Below are positions 18,206 to 27,132 of a stretch of 42,294 nucleotides of DNA, piece after piece. The notes beneath the pieces were generated by a model that saw only the letters and a program-made list of their open reading frames with translations, was not told where the DNA came from and made no database searches. The position numbers and the translations under genes are program-made. This DNA is from an uncultured Prevotella sp. (lineage in GTDB: Bacteria; Bacteroidota; Bacteroidia; Bacteroidales; Bacteroidaceae), in NCBI GenBank assembly GCA_900539625.1, contig UQCW01000019.1, positions 1 to 42,294 on the forward strand. Direction: 5' to 3'. Each line of letters begins with the position of its first letter. The first letter of the stretch is position 1.

Positions 18206-18263
18206 TAAGTAGGTGGGAGTTTCTCCTTACATATACTTATTTCGTTTCCCAACCTACAGCTTA

Positions 18264-18298
18264 AAAGGCGGTACAGGCAAATTGCCCGTACCGCCTTT
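18264..18298 (+). terminator. Terminator of the GH29 gene
   Basis: Arms AAAGGCGGTAC (18264-18274) and GTACCGCCTTT (18288-18298), with an inner GGCAA/TTGCC extension, form a strong hairpin ending in TTT. A half-copy of the AAGTAGGTGG motif lies upstream at about 18207-18216. Confidence 0.8.
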
Positions 18299-18344
18299 AT
18301 GTAATAAAAAAATTCGCATCTCGAAAAAAACACATTCAAGAGGA

Positions 18345-18376
18345 TTTTGTATTGCGGCGACTTTGCTGTAACTTTG
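18345..18376 (+). promoter_or_regulatory. Promoter of the DUF1846 gene
   Basis: TTTTG (18345-18349), a 19-nt spacer and TAACTTTG (18369-18376) match the Bacteroidetes consensus exactly. The start codon follows 26 nt later. Confidence 0.8.
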
Positions 18377-18402
18377 CAGAGAATTTATAGTGACACGACA
18401 TC

Positions 18403-19866
18403 ATGAACATAGGATTTGACAACGAGAAGTACCAGAAAATTCAATCCGAACACATCAAGGAGAGAATTTCCCAGTTTGACGGTAAACTGTATTTGGAATT
18501 GGGCGGCAAGCTCTTCGACGACCACCACGCCAGCCGCGTGTTGCCGGGTTTCCTGCCCGACAGCAAGTTGCGCATGTTTCAGAAACTGAGCGACAGCATT
18601 GAAATCGTCATCGTCATCAGTGCGACCGACATTGAGAAAAACAAGAAACGCGCCGACCTCGGCATCACCTACGATGAAGACGTGCTGCGACTGAGAGGCG
18701 AATTTCAAAACAGAGGCTTCATGGTCGGCTCCGTGGTCATCACCCACTACAACGGACAACCTGCCGCCATACAGTTTAAGCAACGCCTTGAACGCGACGG
18801 CATCAAGACATATTGTCACTACCTCATTGAGGGTTATCCACACAACGTGAAGCTCATCGCCTCCGACGAAGGCTTCGGGAAAAACGATTTCGTGGAAACG
18901 GAACGCCCCCTCGTCATCGTCACAGCGCCGGGCCCTGGAAGCGGCAAGATGGCCGTATGCCTGAGCCAACTCTACAATGAAAACAAGCGCGGAACGAGAG
19001 CGGGATACGCCAAATTTGAGACTTTCCCCGTTTGGAACTTGCCGCTGAAACACCCCGTCAACATCGCGTATGAGGCAGCCACGGCCGACCTCAACGACGT
19101 GAACATGATTGACCCATTCCATCTGGAAGCCTACAACAAAATTGCCGTCAACTACAACCGCGACATCGAGATTTATCCAGTGCTCAACGCGCTCTTTGAA
19201 GGCATCTACGGTTCCAACCCCTACAAGTCGCCGACCGATATGGGCGTCAACATGGTTGGCTTCTGCATCAGCAACGACGAAGTATGCTGCAACGCTTCGA
19301 AGAACGAAATCATCAGACGCTACTACGATGCCACGAACAAAATGGCACGCGGCGCCTGCAACGAATCGGAAATCAGCAAAATCCAGATGCTGTTCAACCA
19401 GGCAAAGATTGACACGGACTTCCGCCGCACCACCACCGCTGCCAAGGAATGCAAGAAACTGACGGGACACACTTCTGCCGCCATCGAACTGGAGAACGGC
19501 GACATCATCACTGGTAGCTCAAGCGAACTCTTGGGATGCTGCGCGGCGCTGCTGCTCAACGTGATGAAACATCTTGGCAACATCGACCACAAAATCAAAC
19601 TGATTCCGCAATCGATGATTGAGCCGATTCAGCACACGAAGATTCAATATCTCGGCGGACACAACCCGCGCCTGCACACCGACGAAGTTCTGGTGGCGCT
19701 CTCTGTGCTCTCTGAAAACGACGAAAACTGCCGTAAGGCGCTTGAGCAACTGCCGAAACTGCGCGGCTGCCAAGTTCACTGCACTGTCATGCTGAGCGAA
19801 GTTGACCAAAAGATTTTCAAGAAACTGGGTGTCAATCTCACCTGCGAGCCTATTCTGAAGAAATAA
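18403..19866 (+). CDS. DUF1846 domain protein (UPF0371 family)
   Basis: A 487-residue soluble protein, full length for DUF1846. Recognisable segments are GFDNEKYQKIQSEHIKERI at the N-terminus (a longer run follows), ITAPGPGSGKMAVCLSQLY-like P-loop-resembling sequence near residue 180 (seen here as VTAPGPGSGKMAV) and KFETFPVWNLPLKHPVN. The family is widespread, structurally known, and lacks an established reaction; a nucleotide- or sugar-phosphate-related role has been suggested from fold only. It is monocistronic, with its own promoter, and is followed by a foldback element and a long hairpin. Confidence 0.92.
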   Translation: MNIGFDNEKYQKIQSEHIKERISQFDGKLYLELGGKLFDDHHASRVLPGFLPDSKLRMFQKLSDSIEIVIVISATDIEKNKKRADLGITYDEDVLRLRGEFQNRGFMVGSVVITHYNGQPAAIQFKQRLERDGIKTYCHYLIEGYPHNVKLIASDEGFGKNDFVETERPLVIVTAPGPGSGKMAVCLSQLYNENKRGTRAGYAKFETFPVWNLPLKHPVNIAYEAATADLNDVNMIDPFHLEAYNKIAVNYNRDIEIYPVLNALFEGIYGSNPYKSPTDMGVNMVGFCISNDEVCCNASKNEIIRRYYDATNKMARGACNESEISKIQMLFNQAKIDTDFRRTTTAAKECKKLTGHTSAAIELENGDIITGSSSELLGCCAALLLNVMKHLGNIDHKIKLIPQSMIEPIQHTKIQYLGGHNPRLHTDEVLVALSVLSENDENCRKALEQLPKLRGCQVHCTVMLSEVDQKIFKKLGVNLTCEPILKK

Positions 19867-19940
19867 ACCAGAATACACAACGCAAGACCGACAATAAAGA
19901 CTCTGCCGACAAACATGCCTTTGTCATAAGGCACATATTT

Positions 19941-20128
19941 AGTAATGGTGAAAGAATAAGTTGAGCAATTTTGACCTGTATTTTTGTTGGTTTTGGAATT
20001 TGGAAGAGGGAGCATAGCGGGCTATGTGACCGATGACAAATTTCAAAAGCGGCAAAAAGACAGGGCATAAGAAATAACACCTTATCCTTACTCCACAAAA
20101 TTGGTCAAGTTATTTTTTTACCATTACT
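19941..20128. repeat. 188-bp foldback element with conserved core
   Basis: Ends 19941-19972 and 20097-20128 are inverted copies (28 of 32) beginning AGTAATGGT. An inner pair (TTTTGGAATTTG with CAAATTTCAAAA) surrounds a core containing GGAGCATAGCGGGCTATG then TGACCGATGA. The same core is present in the element at 34719-34910. No open reading frame is credible. It resembles a MITE or a REP-type palindromic unit. Confidence 0.85.
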
Positions 20129-20133
20129 TACAT

Positions 20134-20185
20134 ACAAACGCGAAGAGGGAGAACAGTATAAACTGCTCTCCCTCTTCGCGTTTGT
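20134..20185. terminator. Long hairpin between convergent genes
   Basis: A perfect 19-bp stem (20134-20152 with 20167-20185) plus an inner CAG/CTG pair separates the DUF1846 gene (+) from the transporter gene (-). It lacks a long T-run but is placed to act as a bidirectional transcription barrier. Confidence 0.7.
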
Positions 20186-20242
20186 AACCAGGACCATCTA
20201 CTCAGTATAAGCTCAAACCAGCACGACACTCCAGCGGAAGCC

Positions 20243-21145
20243 TCATCGGCTACCGACGAACAGGCAGATCATGCCCAAAAGCACGAAGAGGAGGTCGATG
20301 AATTTCGAACGGAGGTTTTTCTCCCGGAAAAGCAAAGCGCCGAAGAGGAACGACACGACGACACTGCCACGCCGCGCCATCGACACGATGGCAATCATGG
20401 CGCCAGGACATGAAAGGGCATAGAAATAGGCCATGTCGGCGGCGGTGAGGAACACGGAAATCAAGATGATGCTCCAACGCCATTGGAAGGGCGTGCCCTG
20501 ATGGCGGTGGGGAAACCAGATGAGCAAGATGACGGCGGTCATCATTACGGCCTGATAGAGGTTGTACCATCCCTGAACGAAGAAGCGGTCGAGGCCGGCA
20601 CCGCCCTCCGAAACCGAAGCCATCAGGAATTTGTCGTAGAGGCCGCTGGCAGAACCGAGCACGGTTGCCAATACGAGCAGGAATATCCAGCGGTTGTGGC
20701 TGAAGCGGATGCCCTCTTTCTTGCCACTGCGGCTGAGAAGGAAAAACGAAAGCAGGGCCAATGATACGCCGGCCCATTGCCAGGCGTTCAACTGCTCGCC
20801 GTAAATGACCAACGCACCGAAAAGGGTCATTACGGGACGCGTGGCATTGACCGGACCGACGATGGTGAGCGGCAAATGCTTCATGGCATAATAGCCACAA
20901 ACCCAAGACGACAAGACGATGACGGCCTTGAGGAATACCAAAGCATGGGCATGCCAACCGGCCAAAGGCACATACTGCGTGTTTCCGCACAACGACATCA
21001 GGATGAAGGGAAGGAAAAACGCAGCACACACCACGGTGTTGACCATCAACACGGGCAACACGGCATTACCAGCCAAGGATTTCTTTTTGAAGACGTCATA
21101 GAAGCCTAAGAGACAGGCCGACGTGAAAGCTAATATAATCCACAT
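20243..21145 (-). CDS. EamA/DMT-family membrane transporter
   Basis: A 300-residue integral inner-membrane protein with about ten predicted transmembrane helices arranged as two EamA repeats; the second starts near WIFLLVLATVLGSASGLYDKF. The segment PLTIVGPVNATRPVMTLFGALVIYGEQL is typical of the first repeat's end. Drug/metabolite transporters export or import small metabolites; the substrate is unknown. The ATG at 21145 is chosen because translation from the upstream TTG would add a polar octapeptide before the first helix. It converges on the DUF1846 gene and lies just downstream of the GH16 terminator. Confidence 0.88.
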   Translation of the reverse strand: MWIILAFTSACLLGFYDVFKKKSLAGNAVLPVLMVNTVVCAAFFLPFILMSLCGNTQYVPLAGWHAHALVFLKAVIVLSSWVCGYYAMKHLPLTIVGPVNATRPVMTLFGALVIYGEQLNAWQWAGVSLALLSFFLLSRSGKKEGIRFSHNRWIFLLVLATVLGSASGLYDKFLMASVSEGGAGLDRFFVQGWYNLYQAVMMTAVILLIWFPHRHQGTPFQWRWSIILISVFLTAADMAYFYALSCPGAMIAIVSMARRGSVVVSFLFGALLFREKNLRSKFIDLLFVLLGMICLFVGSR

Positions 21146-21183
21146 GTGAATAGGGTGTCTTTTTTGCAAACATGTCTGTTCAC

Positions 21184-21227
21184 AAAAACAACTTGGCAGG
21201 AAAAGAATCTCCTGCCAAGTTGTTTTT
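21184..21227 (-). terminator. Terminator of the GH29-GH16 unit
   Basis: An 18-bp perfect stem (21184-21201 with 21210-21227) with an 8-nt loop; on the minus strand it ends in TTGTTTTT. It lies 75 nt after the GH16 stop codon and just upstream of the transporter gene. Confidence 0.9.
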
Positions 21228-21301
21228 TATTTGTATGATAATTTCTAAGGGATGGGAGAGTTTAGGCTCAGCCGTTTTCATCCCACCTCCGTTTCAGAAG
21301 T

Positions 21302-24300
21302 TCATGGCACAAGCACCTTGGTGTTGTTAACGAAATAGATGCCGTGGTTCATCTTGTATGCCTTGTCGCCACTCACCTTCTCGGAACTCAAGCAACGGCC
21401 GTAGAGGTCGTAAACAGAGACCATCATGGGTTTGGAAGCCGAGACATTGATTTGTCCTTTAGTCACGTTGACTTTGAGGAGGCTTTCTTCAGGCACCGTC
21501 ACGATGCCGGTTGACATCTGGTCCTTTGTCTGATAAACGCGCACCCAGTCGAAGAGGGTTTCATAGACGTGGCCCGTATCGCAATTGGCAGCCCAAGAGC
21601 CGTTACCAACCGACTGGTTTATGATGATGTGGAAAGCCTTGTCGAAAGGCCACTGGCCGAGGTCGAGGTCGCTCTGCTTGTTTGATTTTGCATAAGAGAA
21701 AGCCTTGATGCCGTCGACATACCATGTGAGCAACTTCTCATTCCATTCCAAAGTGAAGGTGTGATAGTTGCCCGTCGTGACATTGCTCATCGTGCCGCCC
21801 TTTTTGGGGTTGTTACCCTGTCCCTGGCAAAGGCTGCCATCAGAAGTGCCGTTGGCCCAACGTGAGTGGATGGTGTGGTAAGACACGTTCTCATTGTTAA
21901 TCTGTTCCCAAATATCAATCTCACCACCATAGGGCCAGCCGGCGCTGTTGTCTTGCGGCATCATCCAAAAAGCAGGGAAGTTACCCGTGTGGCCGTTGGT
22001 GAGGAGGCGTGCTTCGATTTTTCCGTAGCGCACGGAGAATTTGCCGTAAGTTTGAATGCCGCCGCTGATCATGTCGACATTATCGGTGGCCTTGAACGGG
22101 TTGGGCACACAGCGAGCAACAAACTTTCCGTCTTCGATGTAGCCAGTCAGTTCATGTTCCTGCTTGTTTTTAGAGAGGAAGCGCTTCCACGTTGGGTTCT
22201 GGCGGGTGCAACGGCTCCAATAGGCATCATTTGGCTGAGTGCCGTCGGCCGTGTTAAACTCGTCGGAAAATACCAATTCATAAGTGGCAGAAGAAGTGGG
22301 CTCGTAAGTGACATTAATCTCCACATCTCCGTTAACTGAATCCTTGGGAATGGAATAGTTTGAGATGGCAGTGCGGGTGTACTCGCTCCACTGACGGTTG
22401 CCACGAATATACTGAGGACCATTGAGGTTATGGCCGTGACGGATGACCATACCTTTGGTTTTATAACCTTCGGCCACAGGAACGGCACGCACCGCGAGGG
22501 CGGTGAAGGGCTTCACCCTTGGCGGCAGACCGCTTGCTGCGGTGCCGTGAACACTACCGTTGACGGTGTTGACATCGAGTTTATGTGAATCGTTGTGAAC
22601 GTTGAGCAGGAAGTCGACTACATTGCCACCGTTGTCATCGATGTTGTTTTCGCCGCCTTTAGCCCACTGGCCTGCTGGGTCGATGTTATTGAAGTCGACT
22701 TTGAGGCGTGCGCGGTAGTTGCCCGTCGGGAGCATTTCAGGAATTCTGAATGCCGGCATCGTGTTGATGGCAACATCAGCGGGGTCGGCTGTGATTTCCT
22801 TGCCGTCGCTGTTGCGTCCGTTGAAATAGTTGTAGGCGATGAGCTCAGAAGACGGTGTCGGTTGGCCATTGGCATCCAAGACGGCATCAAATTGGCCGTC
22901 TTGGTTAAAGTCGATATAAAGATATGCCTGCATGGACTTTCCGCGATAGGTGATAGTTGTTTTCACCTCATCGCCCGGCAACACCGAGACTTCCTTTTTC
23001 GTCATATCGCGGTAAACGAAATTGTCGCCGGAAGAGCCCAATCCCAAAGTGCTCGTACCTCCTTTTTTGGCAATGAATTTCAGCGCTGTCAGTCGGCGGT
23101 CTGTGCGTGTCACAGTGGCCGTTGCTTTGTCAAAATGCGTGCCGTAATCATCGTCCGTCACGAACGAAGACGTTCTTGAACTGAAATAAGGAATGAGGCG
23201 CACCATGCCGTCCACATATTTTGCTGGAATGGTGTAGGCACCGTCCTTGAAGAGGTAAGCCGGAATGATCACGTCTTCATATTGCGGCGTGTCGTTCAAG
23301 AGACTATCGCCATCGAGACCATATCCATGACGGAGCACCACGTGCGAGAGCACGAAGCCCGGCGCCGGCTGTGCCTTGATAGTATAAGGCTTTCCAAACG
23401 GAATTTCCTCAGTGGTGAAGTCCGTACCATCGGCCTTGAGAATGTCGCCATTCAGTCCGCCGCCGTTGGCCGCCGTTGCACGATAGATGGTCACCATGTC
23501 GTTGTGAACGTTCAAACGCGTGTCAACAATCACACCGCCGTTGGCAGCGATGAGGTTGCCCGGCGTATCGTTGCCGCCGGCATCGGTGCTGTTCCAGTCC
23601 ACCTTGTAGCGCAGGCGGTAGAAGCCCGGCTTCATGTCGGCAGGAATTGTGAATGAAGGCGGCTGGACGGCAGAACCGGCATTGGCACTTGCGCCCAGAC
23701 TGTTCTTGCCTTCGTAGTAAGAATACGACACGAGGTCGGAAGCCTCAGGGAGCGTTCCGTCATCGACAATCTCCACGTCAAAGCGTCCGTCATTTCCCTT
23801 GTCGAGATACACGTAAGAGTGCATCCAAGTTCCCGGCGTATAGTTCACCGTTGGCGTCACGCTCTCACCCGGCTTCACGCAGAAGCCTTCAGAAAAGACC
23901 TCTGTATAGAGTTTCTGGGTGGTTTTCTGATTGACGGCAATGGTTTGTTTTCCACTGGAAGCGCAAGAAAAACCGATGCTGCTGGTGTAGCGGTCGCTAC
24001 GGCTCTGCTTCGTGTTTTTCGGGAAATTGATGGGGTAGATGCCATAGACGATGCGGGAAGCGCCAGAAGAGTTCACCTCGATTTCGTCGATATATGCGGC
24101 GAAATCGGCGGCGAGATTGTGGGTCGACTCGCAGTCGGGCACCACCACGAGGGCGTTAACTTCAGCGCCCTCAGCGCCATTGATGGCGAAGACGGCATCC
24201 TGCCATTTTCCTGGCGTGATGGTCTTGCTGGAAAGCACGGTAAACTGCTCTGTCTCTTTCTGTCCGACACGTTCCGGACGCTTGCCGAGACCGATGAGCA

Positions 24301-24676
24301 TCACGCGTCCAGCCTTCTCCTTGTGGATCATGACATGAACAAACTGCTTCTTGGGCGTCAGTTTGATGGGTTCTTTCAGATCAATGCGGGCGCCAAACAA
24401 GTTGCCAGCAAAGCGCGAACGCTGGAAAGCGAGCAATTTGGCTGTGCCATTGGGCACCACACCAGTTTCTGCATCAGGAGCATTGAGCTGGTCGTTGTCA
24501 ACAATTTGCACGTTGCCCTTCAGTGCTCCTGTTCTGAACGGCGAATGTGCCCACGAGTCGTAGACACCGATTGACTTGAACTGGCTTTCGTCTTCGAATC
24601 CGATTACCGTTTGCGCCTGCTGCGCCATTGGCAGAGCGAAAGCCGTCAGTGCGATATATTTTTGAAGATTTCTCAT
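21302..24676 (-). CDS. GH16 endo-glycanase with GEVED domains and T9SS sorting tail
   Basis: A 1124-residue secreted protein. The ATG at 24676 gives a signal peptide (YIALTAFALPMAQQAQ). Domains: an N-terminal beta-sandwich (about 25-210), two GEVED-type regions (around 240-410 and 560-720, each with LYIDFNQDGQFD-like or YLDKGNDGRFDVEI sequence), a bacterial-repeat-like linker, then a GH16 catalytic domain (about 830-1060) with the signature GGEIDIWE near residue 918, whose two Glu are nucleophile and acid/base. The C-terminus (VYDLYGRCLSSEKV to the end) is a T9SS type A sorting domain, so it should be surface-attached or released. GH16 enzymes cut beta-1,3/1,4 glycans including poly-LacNAc in mucins; the fucosidase partner makes a host-glycan substrate likely, but laminarin-type glucans cannot be excluded. 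Confidence 0.92.
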   Translation of the reverse strand: MRNLQKYIALTAFALPMAQQAQTVIGFEDESQFKSIGVYDSWAHSPFRTGALKGNVQIVDNDQLNAPDAETGVVPNGTAKLLAFQRSRFAGNLFGARIDLKEPIKLTPKKQFVHVMIHKEKAGRVMLIGLGKRPERVGQKETEQFTVLSSKTITPGKWQDAVFAINGAEGAEVNALVVVPDCESTHNLAADFAAYIDEIEVNSSGASRIVYGIYPINFPKNTKQSRSDRYTSSIGFSCASSGKQTIAVNQKTTQKLYTEVFSEGFCVKPGESVTPTVNYTPGTWMHSYVYLDKGNDGRFDVEIVDDGTLPEASDLVSYSYYEGKNSLGASANAGSAVQPPSFTIPADMKPGFYRLRYKVDWNSTDAGGNDTPGNLIAANGGVIVDTRLNVHNDMVTIYRATAANGGGLNGDILKADGTDFTTEEIPFGKPYTIKAQPAPGFVLSHVVLRHGYGLDGDSLLNDTPQYEDVIIPAYLFKDGAYTIPAKYVDGMVRLIPYFSSRTSSFVTDDDYGTHFDKATATVTRTDRRLTALKFIAKKGGTSTLGLGSSGDNFVYRDMTKKEVSVLPGDEVKTTITYRGKSMQAYLYIDFNQDGQFDAVLDANGQPTPSSELIAYNYFNGRNSDGKEITADPADVAINTMPAFRIPEMLPTGNYRARLKVDFNNIDPAGQWAKGGENNIDDNGGNVVDFLLNVHNDSHKLDVNTVNGSVHGTAASGLPPRVKPFTALAVRAVPVAEGYKTKGMVIRHGHNLNGPQYIRGNRQWSEYTRTAISNYSIPKDSVNGDVEINVTYEPTSSATYELVFSDEFNTADGTQPNDAYWSRCTRQNPTWKRFLSKNKQEHELTGYIEDGKFVARCVPNPFKATDNVDMISGGIQTYGKFSVRYGKIEARLLTNGHTGNFPAFWMMPQDNSAGWPYGGEIDIWEQINNENVSYHTIHSRWANGTSDGSLCQGQGNNPKKGGTMSNVTTGNYHTFTLEWNEKLLTWYVDGIKAFSYAKSNKQSDLDLGQWPFDKAFHIIINQSVGNGSWAANCDTGHVYETLFDWVRVYQTKDQMSTGIVTVPEESLLKVNVTKGQINVSASKPMMVSVYDLYGRCLSSEKVSGDKAYKMNHGIYFVNNTKVLVP

Positions 24677-24758
24677 ATAATACTTATTATGGAAAACAGA
24701 ATGTCGGGGCGGAGAGCATCCTTTGTGGAACATATTTGCTCCTGCCCTTCGTCATGAC

Positions 24759-26273
24759 TTAGTAAACAGAAAGCGTATGAAGCAACGGACAAGCCTTGCT
24801 GTTTGTTATCTTCACTCTCAGGTATTTGGCTTGGAATCCAGTTTCCGTATAGCTGGCCGAGGTGCTGCCATTGAGCGGGATGATGCGCTTATAGCCGATA
24901 GTTGTCTTGGCAATGGCTCCGCCGCGTGAAGTCCAAGTCGTTCCGTTCATACTGGTTTCAATGGTAAAGCCTTTCACGCGCTGTCCGAGTTTGATGTATT
25001 CCATCATCGAGACATAGCGAACCGTCTGCGGTTCATCCCATTGCAAAGTAATCGTGGCAGTTGTTGTTCCGTCGTTGGGCGCCCAGTAAGTGTCTTTGTT
25101 GTCGTCCGTCAGATTGGTGGCGACATAATTGCGTGCCGCTCCGGCCTTGCGTTCTTCAGAGACCGTCACTTTGGCGTTGCGTGCCAAGTCCGTTCCGAGA
25201 CGCTTGGTGAGCAGTTTTCCCAAATCCGTCATGACGTTGACCGTTGCAGGAGGCAGACTGCCCGACTTGTCGGGCGGGAGATTCAAAATGAGCGTTGCGT
25301 TGCGGCCAACGGTTTCGAGATACATCTGGAAGAGGCGTTCTGCGCTTAAAGGCGATTCGCCAGCATGCCAAAACCATCCCTTGTTGGTGGCCTTGGCGTC
25401 GCTCTCTCCTGGATGCCAGAGCCAGCCATTTTCGTCGCCGCTCGTGCCGTCGCCCATCGACCAACAGGTCTCTCCGGCCCATCCTGCTTCATTGCCAATC
25501 CAGCGGGCTTCGCCGCCAAGACCCCACATGATGATATTGGGGCAGATATTGTGGATGGAGTCGCGCAAGTTGGGCATATCATAATAGATTCCTGCATCGC
25601 TGATGGTGCGCGTGGTGTTGGCACCGCCATAGTAGCCAGCGTGGTCTCCTCCGGTTGCACCGTCGAACCACATTTCAAACTGGTCGGCACCATATTTTGC
25701 CAACTCGGCACACTGAGGCAAGAACACCTTCTTGGCATAATTGTCGGTGCCGTCGCCCCAATAGGCGCTGTTCATGTCCCAGGGCGAAACATAGAAGCCA
25801 TACTTCATCTTGAGGTCGTGGGCGGCCTCAGCAAAGTCTTTGGGGATATTAGTGGTGCGGCCGTTGGCATTTCCGGCTTTCAGCACACTGTGTGTGGTAG
25901 TTTCCGTTGGCCACAGGCAGAAACCGTCGTGGTGTTTGACAACGGCGATGCCGCCCTTCATGCCAGCCTTTTGGGCTGTTTCGAGCCACTGGCGCGGATT
26001 GGGCTTAGCTGTCGGAGCGAACTTGCTTTCCGGTTCTCCACCGCCACCCCATTCTTTGTCGGTATAGGTGTTCATTCCATAATGATAGAAGGCATAGAAC
26101 TCCGTTTCATTCCATTTCAACTGCCGGTCGCTCGGCACAGGAAAAACCGGGGCTGGCTCGTTGTCAGCATTTTTGATTTCCTGCGTTTGCAGTTTAAACT
26201 GACTCTGGGCCTGGCTGCACAGCGGATAGCCGGCAGCGCTAAGCGCCAAGAAGAGTAATATTTTTTTATCCAT
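24759..26273 (-). CDS. GH29 alpha-L-fucosidase with C-terminal F5/8 type C domain
   Basis: A 504-residue exported enzyme. ATG 26273 gives a signal peptide (ILLFLALSAAGYPLCSQAQ); ATG 26279 is an equal alternative. The catalytic barrel has FYAFYHYGMNTYTDKEWG, VKHHDGFCLWPT, GFYVSPWD and the nucleophile Asp in EMWFDGATGG (about residue 203), followed by NLPPDKSG. The C-terminal ~140 residues (LTDDNKDTYWAPNDG, LRVKITNS) form a discoidin-like galactose-binding domain. The sequence resembles the alpha-1,3/1,4-fucosidase branch of GH29 (Lewis-type epitopes). It precedes the GH16 gene by 82 nt on the same strand, so the two are probably co-transcribed. It differs from the other GH29 protein at 16868, suggesting different linkage preferences. 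Confidence 0.93.
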   Translation of the reverse strand: MDKKILLFLALSAAGYPLCSQAQSQFKLQTQEIKNADNEPAPVFPVPSDRQLKWNETEFYAFYHYGMNTYTDKEWGGGGEPESKFAPTAKPNPRQWLETAQKAGMKGGIAVVKHHDGFCLWPTETTTHSVLKAGNANGRTTNIPKDFAEAAHDLKMKYGFYVSPWDMNSAYWGDGTDNYAKKVFLPQCAELAKYGADQFEMWFDGATGGDHAGYYGGANTTRTISDAGIYYDMPNLRDSIHNICPNIIMWGLGGEARWIGNEAGWAGETCWSMGDGTSGDENGWLWHPGESDAKATNKGWFWHAGESPLSAERLFQMYLETVGRNATLILNLPPDKSGSLPPATVNVMTDLGKLLTKRLGTDLARNAKVTVSEERKAGAARNYVATNLTDDNKDTYWAPNDGTTTATITLQWDEPQTVRYVSMMEYIKLGQRVKGFTIETSMNGTTWTSRGGAIAKTTIGYKRIIPLNGSTSASYTETGFQAKYLRVKITNSKACPLLHTLSVY

Positions 26274-26430
26274 AAGCATAAAACTTTTACGAAGCAGGCC
26301 TGTCATGTCCAACATTCAGAGCCATCGCAAGCAAACCTTTCTCCGTGGTGTATTATTATCTGTAGTGGGCCGCTCGAGAGAGAGGGAAACGGCTCAGGCC
26401 AAAGGGCGAAACGCCATCTGAAGCGAGTCA

Positions 26431-27075
26431 CTATAAGAGATGGCGGTTGGCCCGTTTTTCTTCTCCAACGGTGGTTGCCACATCATGTCCCGGAAGGACA
26501 TTGACATCACTTGGCAAAGATAGTATTTTTTCTTTCAACACACAAATTAATTGGCTTTTATTTCCTCCTGGCAAATCACATCGTCCGATTTCGTGTCGAA
26601 AAAGGCTATCTCCGCTGAAAATCAGCTTCTCAGCCTCGCAATAAAAGCAGACGCCGCCAGGCGTATGCCCCGGCGTTTCGATGACGCGCAACTGGTGGTT
26701 GCCAAACGCGATGACATCGCCGTCCTTAAACGTGTTTCCGACGCTTGGCAAGGTGAGCGGAAAGTCGCGATGAAGGAACATGCGCATCTGCTCCGGTGCC
26801 TGCAGATAGGTCGGCACCTCGTCGGCGCACATCTCGGGCTGAAGATGATAGGTGTCGCAAACAAACTGTGCGCCGAAGACATGGTCGAAATGGCCGTGGG
26901 TGCAGAGCAGATGGCGCAACACGAGTTTGTTTTCGGCCAGATAGGAAGAAATGGCCGCTTTCTCTTCGGGGAAGAAAGCGCCGCAGTCGATGATGACGGC
27001 CTCGCGGGTCTCGTCGCTCACGACATAGCAATTCTCCTCAATGAAGTTGACTTTGAAATGTTGTATGTTCAGCAT
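26431..27075 (-). CDS. Metallo-beta-lactamase-fold hydrolase (glyoxalase II-like)
   Basis: A 214-residue cytosolic metallohydrolase. Zinc ligands are visible in order: THGHFDH (about residues 59-65), ETPGHTPGG, FSGDSLF and LPGHD. The compact size and motif spacing fit the YcbL/glyoxalase II-like subgroup, which hydrolyses thioesters such as S-lactoylglutathione, although Bacteroidales usually lack glutathione, so the real substrate is uncertain. It lies 57 nt after rsmG on the same strand. A hairpin, CGCCATCT (26412-26419) with AGATGGCG (26438-26445), spans the TAG stop and may end the message. Confidence 0.92.
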   Translation of the reverse strand: MLNIQHFKVNFIEENCYVVSDETREAVIIDCGAFFPEEKAAISSYLAENKLVLRHLLCTHGHFDHVFGAQFVCDTYHLQPEMCADEVPTYLQAPEQMRMFLHRDFPLTLPSVGNTFKDGDVIAFGNHQLRVIETPGHTPGGVCFYCEAEKLIFSGDSLFRHEIGRCDLPGGNKSQLICVLKEKILSLPSDVNVLPGHDVATTVGEEKRANRHLL

Positions 27076-27132
27076 ATTTTCTACTTATTCTTTCAGCATT
27101 ACTAAACGGGGTTGACCAACGGGCCGCGCCAA

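Noticed and set aside
18385..19470. 361-codon minus-strand open frame
   Set aside because: It is antisense to the DUF1846 gene, which has its own promoter and full-length family match.
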